A DNA stretch of 64,000 nt. It comes from Chlorobiaceae bacterium. GTDB taxonomy: Bacteria > Bacteroidota > Chlorobiia > Chlorobiales > Chlorobiaceae. The position numbers and the translations under genes are program-made. The stretch covers positions 1 to 64,000 of the forward strand of contig JAAXWQ010000006.1 of NCBI GenBank assembly GCA_013335115.1, in the 5' to 3' direction. Positions 38,726-47,201 of this stretch are shown here, piece after piece (position 1 is the first letter of the stretch; the number at the start of each line of letters is the position of its first letter). Below the pieces are notes generated by a model. That model had not been told where the DNA came from. It searched no databases and saw nothing but the letters and a program-made list of their open reading frames with translations.

Positions 38726-39388
38726 ATGAGTGAGTACTTCAGCAATATAAAGATCGGTGCCACGACCATCGCCACCGGCATGGCCATCACCTTCCGCCAC
38801 TTCCTTAACGCGGTGAAGCGGAAAGGCGACGCCGGCATCGACGACGCCGATTACTTCAAGCAGGTCGACGGCCTGTGCACCCTCCAGTATCCGAGGGAGG
38901 TCGTACCTACCCCGACGATCGGCCGTTACCGCTTGTACAACGACATCGAGGACTGCATCGGCTGCTGCCAGTGCGAACGCGCCTGCCCTGTCGAGTGCAT
39001 CACCATCGAGACCATCAAGACTACGGCCGACGACCTCGCCGCCTGCGGCAAGACTTCCGGCGGGCAGCAGAAGCGATTCTGGGTGCCGGTGTTCGACATC
39101 GATGTCGCCAAGTGCATGACCTGCGGCATCTGCGTGAGCGTCTGCCCGACCGATTGCCTCGTGCACTCGCCGGTCGCCGACTTCTCGGAGTTCGACGTCA
39201 AGAACATGATGTATCATTACGGCAACCTCTCGAAGATCGAAGCCGAAGCCAAGAAGCGGAAGCTCGATGAGGAGAAGGCAGCCAAGGAGAAGGCAGCAGC
39301 CGAAGCCATCGCCAGGGGCGAGGCCCCGGCCGCGAAGCCGAAGCCGGCACCGGGCCCGATGCCCGAGGGCGGCCAGGCAGGGGAGTAA
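38726..39388 (+). CDS. nuoI: NADH-quinone oxidoreductase-like subunit I (2x[4Fe-4S])
   Basis: This 220-aa ferredoxin-like protein has two CxxCxxCxxxCP sets: CIGCCQCERACP and CMTCGICVSVCP. A Lys/Ala/Glu/Pro-rich tail of ~45 residues (KKRKLDEEKAAKEKAAAEA and AKPKPAPGPMPE) extends past the usual end. With NuoEFG absent, this subunit is the most likely entry point for electrons from ferredoxin. Confidence 0.96.
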   Translation: MSEYFSNIKIGATTIATGMAITFRHFLNAVKRKGDAGIDDADYFKQVDGLCTLQYPREVVPTPTIGRYRLYNDIEDCIGCCQCERACPVECITIETIKTTADDLAACGKTSGGQQKRFWVPVFDIDVAKCMTCGICVSVCPTDCLVHSPVADFSEFDVKNMMYHYGNLSKIEAEAKKRKLDEEKAAKEKAAAEAIARGEAPAAKPKPAPGPMPEGGQAGE

Positions 39389-39421
39389 CAGGGGACCGAT
39401 TACCAACAAGCGAAGACAATC

Positions 39422-39943
39422 ATGAATCAATTGACCTTATCCATCATCTTCTACGTGTTCGCGGCCGTGACCGTCCTGTCGGCAGCGTTCGTCGTGTTCT
39501 CGAAGAACGTCATCTACTCGGCCTTCGCGCTCCTGTTCACCTTCTTCGGCGTCGCGGCCCTCTATGTCTTCCTGAGCTCCGACTTCATCGCGGTGACCCA
39601 GGTGGTCGTCTATGTCGGCGGCATCCTGGTGCTGCTGCTCTTCGGCGTCATGTTCACGAACACCATCATGCAGACCGACCTGAAGACCGACGTGCTGCAC
39701 GTCGTGCCTGGCACGATCCTGTTGCTGCTCATGATCGCCGGCATGCTCTATACCTTCTATACCACGGGCGACTGGATGCCTGGCGATGTCCAGCTCCAGG
39801 GCAGCGTCGTGCAGCGAGTCGGTTTTGAAACCATGTCGCGCTACATGCTGCCTTTCGAAATGGCTTCGATCGTCCTGCTCGTCGCCCTGCTCGGAGCAGC
39901 GTTCCTTGCACGCTACGACAATGCTCACAAAAACGAACACTAA
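39422..39943 (+). CDS. nuoJ: NADH-quinone oxidoreductase-like subunit J
   Basis: This 173-aa protein has five helices. The pattern TQVVVYVGGILVLLLFGVMF includes the pi-bulge segment conserved in NuoJ. It starts 33 bp after nuoI and is followed by nuoK 13 bp later. Confidence 0.95.
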   Translation: MNQLTLSIIFYVFAAVTVLSAAFVVFSKNVIYSAFALLFTFFGVAALYVFLSSDFIAVTQVVVYVGGILVLLLFGVMFTNTIMQTDLKTDVLHVVPGTILLLLMIAGMLYTFYTTGDWMPGDVQLQGSVVQRVGFETMSRYMLPFEMASIVLLVALLGAAFLARYDNAHKNEH

Positions 39944-39956
39944 GGGGTAACGTTAC

Positions 39957-40274
39957 ATGGAAATGTTCACATCGATCGGGCTGAACCACTTTCTGACCAT
40001 CTCAGCCATCCTTTTTTCGCTCGGCATGTTCGCCGTCATGACCAGGAAGAACGCCATCGTCATCCTGATGGGCGTCGAACTGATCCTGAACGCAGCCAAC
40101 ATCAACTTCCTGACCTTCTCCAAGTACAACGGGGGGATGATCGGGGTGATGTTCAGCCTGTTCGTGATCGTGCTGGCCGCGGCCGAGGCCGCCGTCGCGC
40201 TCGCTATCGTGATCAATATCTTCAAGACCTTCAAGACGGTCGACGTCTCCAGTGTCGATACGATGAAGGAGTGA
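39957..40274 (+). CDS. nuoK: NADH-quinone oxidoreductase-like subunit K
   Basis: This 105-aa protein has three helices and the conserved intramembrane glutamates in IVILMGVELILNAANINFL and AAAEAAVALAIVINIF. It is a standard NuoK in length. Confidence 0.96.
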   Translation: MEMFTSIGLNHFLTISAILFSLGMFAVMTRKNAIVILMGVELILNAANINFLTFSKYNGGMIGVMFSLFVIVLAAAEAAVALAIVINIFKTFKTVDVSSVDTMKE

Positions 40275-40320
40275 TCCTGACCGAAACCCTTTCAGCTGCA
40301 AATACTCTGTAAAACGAAAC

Positions 40321-42600
40321 ATGATGCACAGTTTAATCCAGTTATCGATCGTAGTCCTGCTCTTGCCGCTGCTGTCGTTTGTGGTGCTGATATTCTTCAA
40401 CCGCAGGCTTCCGCGCATGGGTGATTTCGTCGGCGTCGGCCTGCTCGGCACGGCGTTCTCCATCGCGCTTTACATATTCTGGACCGTGGTCGTCCAGCAT
40501 TACGATCCGGCGTATCGCATCGCCTGGGACTTCACCTGGCTGGACCTTGGCAACGTGCCCGGCGTCGGCCCGCTCGTGGTGAAGATGGGCATCGTGATCG
40601 ATAACCTGACGGCCATCATGCTCGCCATGGTGACCCTGATCAGCCTCCTGGTGCACCTCTACTCGACCGGCTACATGCACGGCGACAAGAACTACGGCCG
40701 CTTTTTCGCGTTCCTGGGCATCTTCACCTTCTCGATGCTCGGCATCGTGCTTTCCGACAACCTCTTCTCGATCTACATGTTCTGGGAGCTGGTCGGCCTC
40801 TCCTCATACCTGCTGATCGGATTCTATTTTGAGAAGGATAGCGCCGCAGACGCCCAGAAGAAAGCGTTCCTTACCAACAGGGTCGGCGATATCGGCATGT
40901 GGCTTGGCATCCTGATCCTCTATTCGCAGTTCCACACCTTCGGCTACCGCGAGATCTTCGAGAATATCGCCGCAGGCAAGTTCACCCTTTCCAACGGCTG
41001 GCTGACGGCCGCGGGTATCCTGCTCTTCTTCGGTTGCGTCGGCAAGTCCGCACAGTTCCCGCTGCACGTCTGGCTTCCTGACGCCATGGAGGGCCCGACC
41101 CCGGTTTCGGCGCTCATCCACGCGGCAACGATGGTCGCCGCCGGTGTCTACTTCGTCGGCCGCATCTTCGTGATCCTCACCCCGGACGCGCTGCATTACA
41201 TCGCCTTCATCGGCGCCGTGACCGCCTTCATGTCGGCCACCATCGCCATTACCCAGCACGACATCAAGAGGGTGCTGGCCTACTCGACCGTTTCGCAGCT
41301 TGGCTACATGGTCATGGGCCTCGGCGTCGGCGCCTATTCCGCCGCGCTGTTCCACCTGCTGACGCACGCATTCTTCAAAGCATGCCTTTTCCTCGGTTCC
41401 GGCGCCATAATCCACGCCATGCACCACGAGCAGGACATGCGCTGGATGGGCGGCCTCCGCAAGAACATGCCCTGGACCTTCGCCACGTTCAGCATTGCGA
41501 CCCTCGCGCTGGCCGGACTGCCGCTGACCAGCGGATTCATGTCGAAGGATGCAATCCTGGCCGGTGCGCTCGGCTTCGCGAGCGTCGAGGGCGGCGGCAT
41601 ATATTATATAATCCCGGTGCTCGGTTTTGCTTCTGCCATGATGACCGCCTTCTACATGGGACGACAGGTCTGGCTGGTCTTCTTCGGCGAGAGCCGCACC
41701 CACCTGAAGCCTGCCGAAGAGCATCACGGCGACCATGGGCACGATGCCCACGGACATGATGATCACGGCCACGACGACCACGGTTCGCACCATGGCGTCC
41801 ACGAGGTGGGCTGGATCATGCGGGCGCCGCTGGTCGTCCTGGCGACACTTTCCGTCTTCTTCGTCTTCTCGCCCGATCCGCTTGATGGCGCAAAGGGCTG
41901 GTTCATGCACCTGGTGCCGACCCCGCAGACGGTGGTCAAGACCGCAGGGACCCACAATGAGGCTTCGCTGGGAGTGACCGGTGGCCGCCTGCTCGCCGAA
42001 GCCCCGACCGATGCGGTGAAGCCTGATGCAGGTGCGCATACCGAGGTCGCGGAAGGCCACGGCGCAGCAGCTAAAGTGCATGGCCCGGCCTTCACCGACC
42101 CTCGCCAGGCCGAACTTGCCCATGCGATGCACGCCAACCACTTCATGGCGATCTACCTCTCTTCCGGCATGCTGGCGCTCGGCGTCGGTCTGGCCATGGT
42201 GGTCTACGCGTTCCGCGCGATCGATCCCGAAAAGACTGCCCAGGCGATCCGCCCGCTCTACCTCTACTCGTTCAATAAGTGGTACTGGGACGAGATCTAC
42301 GACGCGACGGTCATCAAAGGCTCGATGATGATCGCGAAAATACTTGCATGGTTTGATGCGAACATCGTCGACGGCATCGTCAACGGCGTTGCCACCATCT
42401 TCAGGAAAGTCGCCTTTGCCAACGCCGGCATCGACACCTATGTGGTCGATGGCGCGGTGAACTTCACGGCTTACTTTGTCCAGACGACTGGTGCCGTCAT
42501 GAGGAAGATCCAGACCGGCAAGGTGCAGACCTACCTGGTCATGGTGATGGTGGCGGTACTCGGGTACTTCGCCTTCTACCTTGTCCAACTCATGAAATAA
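40321..42600 (+). CDS. nuoL: NADH-quinone oxidoreductase-like subunit L with His-rich loop
   Basis: This 759-aa antiporter-like subunit has the conserved DNLFSIYMFWELVGLSSYLL and HVWLPDAMEGPTPVSALIHA (helix 7-8 region). A long C-terminal amphipathic helix runs to the end. It is longer than the ~610-aa E. coli protein because of insertions after residue ~465. The insertion is rich in histidine and aspartate (HHGDHGHDAHGHDDHGHDDH), with a further His/Ala/Glu-rich stretch (residues ~565-590). The insertion could bind metal or be a low-complexity loop. It pumps ions with NuoM and NuoN. Confidence 0.96.
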   Translation: MMHSLIQLSIVVLLLPLLSFVVLIFFNRRLPRMGDFVGVGLLGTAFSIALYIFWTVVVQHYDPAYRIAWDFTWLDLGNVPGVGPLVVKMGIVIDNLTAIMLAMVTLISLLVHLYSTGYMHGDKNYGRFFAFLGIFTFSMLGIVLSDNLFSIYMFWELVGLSSYLLIGFYFEKDSAADAQKKAFLTNRVGDIGMWLGILILYSQFHTFGYREIFENIAAGKFTLSNGWLTAAGILLFFGCVGKSAQFPLHVWLPDAMEGPTPVSALIHAATMVAAGVYFVGRIFVILTPDALHYIAFIGAVTAFMSATIAITQHDIKRVLAYSTVSQLGYMVMGLGVGAYSAALFHLLTHAFFKACLFLGSGAIIHAMHHEQDMRWMGGLRKNMPWTFATFSIATLALAGLPLTSGFMSKDAILAGALGFASVEGGGIYYIIPVLGFASAMMTAFYMGRQVWLVFFGESRTHLKPAEEHHGDHGHDAHGHDDHGHDDHGSHHGVHEVGWIMRAPLVVLATLSVFFVFSPDPLDGAKGWFMHLVPTPQTVVKTAGTHNEASLGVTGGRLLAEAPTDAVKPDAGAHTEVAEGHGAAAKVHGPAFTDPRQAELAHAMHANHFMAIYLSSGMLALGVGLAMVVYAFRAIDPEKTAQAIRPLYLYSFNKWYWDEIYDATVIKGSMMIAKILAWFDANIVDGIVNGVATIFRKVAFANAGIDTYVVDGAVNFTAYFVQTTGAVMRKIQTGKVQTYLVMVMVAVLGYFAFYLVQLMK

Positions 42601-42644
42601 CGAACGATTTTAATTTTTATCTCCGAACATAACAGGTACTGAAC

Positions 42645-44282
42645 ATGCTGAGCTTAATTGTATTTCTGCCGATCATTGCCGGACTTGTCATTTTGGCTGT
42701 GCCTGCGTCGCAGAAGCAGGTCATCAGGATCGTCTCCTTGCTCGCAGCCGTGGCCCAGGGCGTGATCGCCGTGCTTATCTGGCGTCAATACGACCCGACC
42801 ATGGCCGGCATCATCGCGGCCCCGGGCGGTTCGCCGGTGGGCTCGTTCCAGATGATCGAGCGCATTCCCTGGATCTCGCTCAACCTCGGCTCGTTCGGTC
42901 CCCTGACCATCGAGTACTTCCTGGGCGTCGATGGCCTGTCGATCACGATGGTGATCCTCACCGCCCTGATTTCGATCATTGGCGTGCTGTCGAGCTGGAC
43001 GATCCAGAAGCAGGTCAAGGGATACTTCATCTTGTACAACCTCCTGGCAACGGCCATGATGGGATGCTTCGTCGCGCTCGACTTCTTCCTCTTTTATGTC
43101 TTCTGGGAGATCATGCTGCTTCCGATGTACTTCCTCATCGGTATCTGGGGCGGACCGAACAGGGAATATGCTGCCATCAAGTTCTTCCTGTACACTCTCT
43201 TCGGTTCGGTGTTCATGCTTCTCGTCATGATCGGCCTCTTTTTCAGCGTTGTCGACCCGGTCACCCAGCACCACACCTTCAGCCTCGTCGCGATGGCCAG
43301 CCAGGAGAATTATGTCGCCGGCTCCATCCTCGGCCCCGGCAGCGTGATGTGGCGTTATGTGGCCTTCATCGTCCTCTTCGTCGGTTTCGCCATCAAGGTC
43401 CCGATGTTCCCGTTCCATACCTGGCTGCCTGACGCACACGTCGAGGCACCGACCCCGATCTCCGTCATCCTGGCCGGCGTGCTCCTGAAGCTTGGCACCT
43501 ACGGCATGATGAGGATCAACTTCCCGCTCTTCCCTGAAGTCTACCAGGCAGGCCTGTACGTGATCGGCGTGTTCGGCGCCATCAACATCATCTACGGCGC
43601 ATTCTGCGCACTTGCCCAGCAGGACCTCAAGAAGATGGTTGCCTACTCTTCGATCAGCCACATGGGCTACGTGCTGCTCGGCCTTGCCGCCGGCAACAGC
43701 GAAGGCATGCTCGGCGCACTTTACCAGATGTTCAACCACGGCACCATCACGGCCATGCTCTTCCTTCTGGTGGGCGTCATCTATGACCGTGCCCACTCCC
43801 GTGCGATCGACAAGTTCGGCGGCCTGGCCTCCTACATGCCGGTCTACGCCGGTATCGTCGCCGTCGCCTGGTTCGCATCGCTCGGCCTTCCCGGCCTTTC
43901 AGGCTTCATCTCCGAAGCGTTCGTGTTCGTTGGTGCCTTCACCTCGCCGACTACCAGGCCTATCGCCATGGTCTCCGTGCTCGGTATCGTCTTCGGCGCA
44001 GCTTACCTGCTCTGGTCGCTGCAGAGGATGTTCCTCGGCAAGCGCAAGCCGGATGCCCTGTATGAACTCGAGACCGACGCCCATGGCCACGAGCACATCC
44101 ACTTCCACGACTGGAACGGAAAAATCGACCTCGACGCCAGGGAGCTCACCATGCTTGTCCCGCTGGTCGTCATCACCATCGCCCTCGGTATCTACCCGAT
44201 GCCGGTCATGGGCATGCTGACGGCAAGCATCAACAAACTCGTCACCGTGCTGGCACCTGTTGCGGCGGCGGCCATACAGTGA
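42645..44282 (+). CDS. nuoM: NADH-quinone oxidoreductase-like subunit M
   Basis: This 545-aa antiporter-like subunit has LFYVFWEIMLLPMYFLIGIW and PFHTWLPDAHVEAPTPISVI. Near the C-terminus a short His-rich loop (DAHGHEHIHFHDWNG) echoes the His-rich loop of NuoL. Fourteen helices are visible by hydrophobicity. Confidence 0.97.
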   Translation: MLSLIVFLPIIAGLVILAVPASQKQVIRIVSLLAAVAQGVIAVLIWRQYDPTMAGIIAAPGGSPVGSFQMIERIPWISLNLGSFGPLTIEYFLGVDGLSITMVILTALISIIGVLSSWTIQKQVKGYFILYNLLATAMMGCFVALDFFLFYVFWEIMLLPMYFLIGIWGGPNREYAAIKFFLYTLFGSVFMLLVMIGLFFSVVDPVTQHHTFSLVAMASQENYVAGSILGPGSVMWRYVAFIVLFVGFAIKVPMFPFHTWLPDAHVEAPTPISVILAGVLLKLGTYGMMRINFPLFPEVYQAGLYVIGVFGAINIIYGAFCALAQQDLKKMVAYSSISHMGYVLLGLAAGNSEGMLGALYQMFNHGTITAMLFLLVGVIYDRAHSRAIDKFGGLASYMPVYAGIVAVAWFASLGLPGLSGFISEAFVFVGAFTSPTTRPIAMVSVLGIVFGAAYLLWSLQRMFLGKRKPDALYELETDAHGHEHIHFHDWNGKIDLDARELTMLVPLVVITIALGIYPMPVMGMLTASINKLVTVLAPVAAAAIQ

Positions 44283-44320
44283 CCGGTATTTCTGTGTAAA
44301 AGAATAAACGTTGGAGAAAT

Positions 44321-45856
44321 ATGTTCGAAATGCCATCAGGCGCTGAAATACAGAGCATCATCTCGACCCTCAGGGCAGGTGCCGGGTATTTTATCCCTGA
44401 AATCTACCTTTCAGCGCTTTTCATGGTGCTGATCATCCTGGACCTCGTACTTCGCGGCAGGAAAAACAGGATACTCGCCTCGGCGACGATCATCGGCCTC
44501 CTCGGCAGCCTGTACTTCATCTTCCAGCAGCATGGGCTGCCGGATACGGAGATCTTCTTCGGCATGTACGCGCTTGACCGGTTCGGCATCTTCTTCAAGT
44601 ACTTCTTCGTGCTGACCGGCGTGCTCGCCGTGGTCATCTCGATCGAGGACGAGCAACTGAACGGCCAGGACGCCGGGGTAGGCGAGTACTACGCCCTGGT
44701 CGTGGCGATGGTCATCGGCATGATGATGATGGCGTCGTCGACCGACCTGTTGATGATGTTCCTTGCCATGGAGCTCGTCGGCCTGTCCGCCTATGTGCTG
44801 ACCGGTTACCTCAAGAACGACAAACGCTCGTCGGAAGCCGCCCTGAAGTACCTCGTCTACGGCGCGGTCTCTTCCGGCATGCTCCTTTACGGCTTTTCGC
44901 TTATTTACGGCCTCACCGCGCAGACCAACATCACCAAAATCAGCATGGAGCTGATCCAGCACGGTTACGACCCGCTGGTCATGATCCTTGCGACCCTGTT
45001 GGTGATGGCCGGCCTCGGCTACAAGATGGGCGCCGTCCCGTTCCACTTCTGGAGCCCCGACGTCTACGAAGGCGCACCGACCCCGATCACGGCCTACCTT
45101 TCAACCGGTTCGAAGGCCGCCGGTTTTGCTTTGCTCATGCGCATCTTCTTCGTCGCCGTCCCGCACGTTTCGGAAGGTGTCGAGGACATGCTCAGCATCG
45201 ACTGGCTCACCATCATGATGATCATCGCCGCAGCATCAATGATTTACGGCAACGTGGTCGCCATCTGGCAGAAGAACGTCAAGCGCCTGCTTGCCTACTC
45301 ATCCATCGCCCATGCCGGCTACCTGCTGCTCGGCATCATCACCATGGACAAGATCGGTACCCAGGCCGTCCTGGTCTATCTCTCGGGTTACCTCCTGATG
45401 AACATCGGCGCATTCTACGTCATCGTGACGATCTCCAACAAGACCGGCAGCGAGAACCTCGACGACTACAAGGGCCTCGGAAAGAAGATGCCGCTCGCCG
45501 GCGCAGCCCTGACCGTTTTCCTCATTTCGCTCGTCGGCCTGCCTCCTACCTTCGGTTTTGTCGGCAAGCTGATGATCTTCTCTGCGTTGATCGCTAAGGG
45601 CGACCTCTTCATGTGGCTGGCGCTCATCGGTATCCTGACCAGTGTCATCTCACTTTACTACTACATGTTCATCCCGCTGAACATGTTCCTTCGCGAGGCG
45701 GACAAGGACAACCAGGCAGAGGTCAGGACCGGCATGATTCCCAATATCGTCACGGCCGTCCTGATGATCCTGACCCTCTATTTCGGCCTCTTCTTCCAGC
45801 CGATCGCCGATTTCGCCGGTTACTCGGCATCGATGCTCGGAGCGGTGCTGAACTGA
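44321..45856 (+). CDS. nuoN: NADH-quinone oxidoreductase-like subunit N
   Basis: This 511-aa antiporter-like subunit has MMFLAMELVGLSAYVLTGYL and PFHFWSPDVYEGAPTPITAY. Last gene of the nuo operon; a terminator follows at 45889. There are no nuoE, nuoF or nuoG genes before nuoA or after nuoN. Confidence 0.97.
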   Translation: MFEMPSGAEIQSIISTLRAGAGYFIPEIYLSALFMVLIILDLVLRGRKNRILASATIIGLLGSLYFIFQQHGLPDTEIFFGMYALDRFGIFFKYFFVLTGVLAVVISIEDEQLNGQDAGVGEYYALVVAMVIGMMMMASSTDLLMMFLAMELVGLSAYVLTGYLKNDKRSSEAALKYLVYGAVSSGMLLYGFSLIYGLTAQTNITKISMELIQHGYDPLVMILATLLVMAGLGYKMGAVPFHFWSPDVYEGAPTPITAYLSTGSKAAGFALLMRIFFVAVPHVSEGVEDMLSIDWLTIMMIIAAASMIYGNVVAIWQKNVKRLLAYSSIAHAGYLLLGIITMDKIGTQAVLVYLSGYLLMNIGAFYVIVTISNKTGSENLDDYKGLGKKMPLAGAALTVFLISLVGLPPTFGFVGKLMIFSALIAKGDLFMWLALIGILTSVISLYYYMFIPLNMFLREADKDNQAEVRTGMIPNIVTAVLMILTLYFGLFFQPIADFAGYSASMLGAVLN

Positions 45857-45888
45857 GTCGCAGACCGACCGGTCAGTAAAACCTGAAG

Positions 45889-45923
45889 CCCGGCCATCCG
45901 CAAAAGATGAGCCGGGTTTTTTT
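45889..45923 (+). terminator. rho-independent terminator after nuoN
   Basis: CCCGGC and GCCGGG pair around a ~16-nt loop and are followed by seven T residues, 33 bp after the nuoN stop. Confidence 0.88.
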
Positions 45924-45965
45924 ATGCGGAAGACAGCACCGGAATGCGATTAATGGCATCTCTTA

Positions 45966-45994
45966 TTGTTTATAACAGTCGTTAAGCGTTATAT
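45966..45994 (+). promoter_or_regulatory. candidate sigma70-type promoter of the hydrogenase operon
   Basis: TTGTTT at 45966-45971 and TTATAT at 45989-45994 are separated by exactly 17 bp and lie about 110 bp before the hydrogenase small-subunit start, in AT-rich DNA after the nuoN terminator. Confidence 0.5.
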
Positions 45995-46103
45995 TTAAGA
46001 TATGCTCCTTTTATCGTGTCCGTTCAGGCAATCAGGGAACGGGGGAGCCGATTTCACCGGACAGCGCTCTCAAGACACTGTATCCTAACCTTCGGAGGTG
46101 TTT

Positions 46104-47183
46104 ATGCCCACCAAGCAAACGTTCGCAGAAGTATTCGAGTCCCGTGGCGTCTCCCGACGGGATTTCCTCAAGTTTTGCAGCCTGACCTCAGTAGCCCTCG
46201 GCCTTTCTCCCGAACTCCTTCCCAAAGTCGTCCACGCCATGGAAACCAAGCCACGCACGCCGGTCATCTGGCTGCATGGCCTGGAGTGCACCTGCTGCAC
46301 CGAGTCCTTCATCCGCTCGTCCCATCCGATTATGGCCGACATCGTGTTCAACATGATCTCCCTTGACTACGATGAGACGTTGAGTGCGGCAGCCGGAGAC
46401 CAGCTCGAGGAGGTGAGGAAGAAGATCATGAAAGAGTACAACGGCAAGTACATCCTCGCCATCGAAGGCAACATTCCCATGAAGGACGACGGTGTCTACT
46501 GCACGGTCAATGGCGACTCCTTCCTCAATATCGTCAGGGAGACGGCCGCCGGTGCTGCCGCGGTGATCGCGTGGGGATCTTGCGCATCGTTCGGCTGCGT
46601 ACAGAACGCCCACCCGAACCCGACCGGCGCGGTTCCCGTCAGCGACGTCATCAAGGACAAGCCGATCGTCAAGGTTCCCGGTTGCCCCCCGATCTCCGAA
46701 GTCATGACCGGCGTTATCGCCCACGTCCACACCTTCGGCACCCTGCCGGAGCTGGATCGAATGGGTCGCCCGAAAGCCTTCTACGGCACCAGGATCCATG
46801 ACAAATGCTATCGCCGTGCATTCTACGACGCCGGCATGTTCGTTCGCGGCTTCGACGAGGAGTCGACCCGCAAGGGCTGGTGCCTCTACAAGATGGGCTG
46901 CAAAGGGCCGACCACGTACAACTCATGTTCCAAGATCCAGTGGAACGCCGGGACCAGCTTCCCGATCGGCTCGGGCCATCCCTGCATCGGATGCTCTGAA
47001 CCCGGTTTCTGGGACAAGGGGCCGTTCTACTCCAGGCTGGCCGAAGTATCGTTCCTCGGGACGGACACGACGGCCGATCAGATCGGCATGGTGGCCGTCG
47101 GCGCGGCTGCGGCCGGAGCTGTAGCACATGCAGCCGTGACCGCCGTGAAGAAAAAGCAGCATGACAACGAGTCTGAAAAGTAA
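46104..47183 (+). CDS. hupS: [NiFe]-hydrogenase small subunit, O2-tolerant-type cysteines
   Basis: This 359-aa precursor has a Tat signal (SRRDFLKF at 17-24) cleaved near residue 46. The proximal cluster region reads [10 protein letters not shown] (Cys62, 64, 65), WGSCASFGC (Cys160, 165) and PGCPP (Cys194). Cys64 and Cys165 correspond to the two additional cysteines (19 and 120) of E. coli Hyd-1, which make the [4Fe-3S] cluster of oxygen-tolerant enzymes. Distal and medial cluster motifs [23 protein letters not shown] and [13 protein letters not shown] follow. A hydrophobic C-terminal helix anchors it to the membrane. GGAGG precedes the chosen ATG by 5 bases. Confidence 0.95.
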   Translation: MPTKQTFAEVFESRGVSRRDFLKFCSLTSVALGLSPELLPKVVHAMETKPRTPVIWLHGLECTCCTESFIRSSHPIMADIVFNMISLDYDETLSAAAGDQLEEVRKKIMKEYNGKYILAIEGNIPMKDDGVYCTVNGDSFLNIVRETAAGAAAVIAWGSCASFGCVQNAHPNPTGAVPVSDVIKDKPIVKVPGCPPISEVMTGVIAHVHTFGTLPELDRMGRPKAFYGTRIHDKCYRRAFYDAGMFVRGFDEESTRKGWCLYKMGCKGPTTYNSCSKIQWNAGTSFPIGSGHPCIGCSEPGFWDKGPFYSRLAEVSFLGTDTTADQIGMVAVGAAAAGAVAHAAVTAVKKKQHDNESEK

Positions 47184-47201
47184 ACCAAGGGAGCTCAAGG
47201 C

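Noticed and set aside
40804-42588. 594-codon minus-strand frame opposite nuoL
   Set aside because: It is His/Arg/Gly-rich and mirrors the codon pattern of nuoL; the real gene is on the plus strand.
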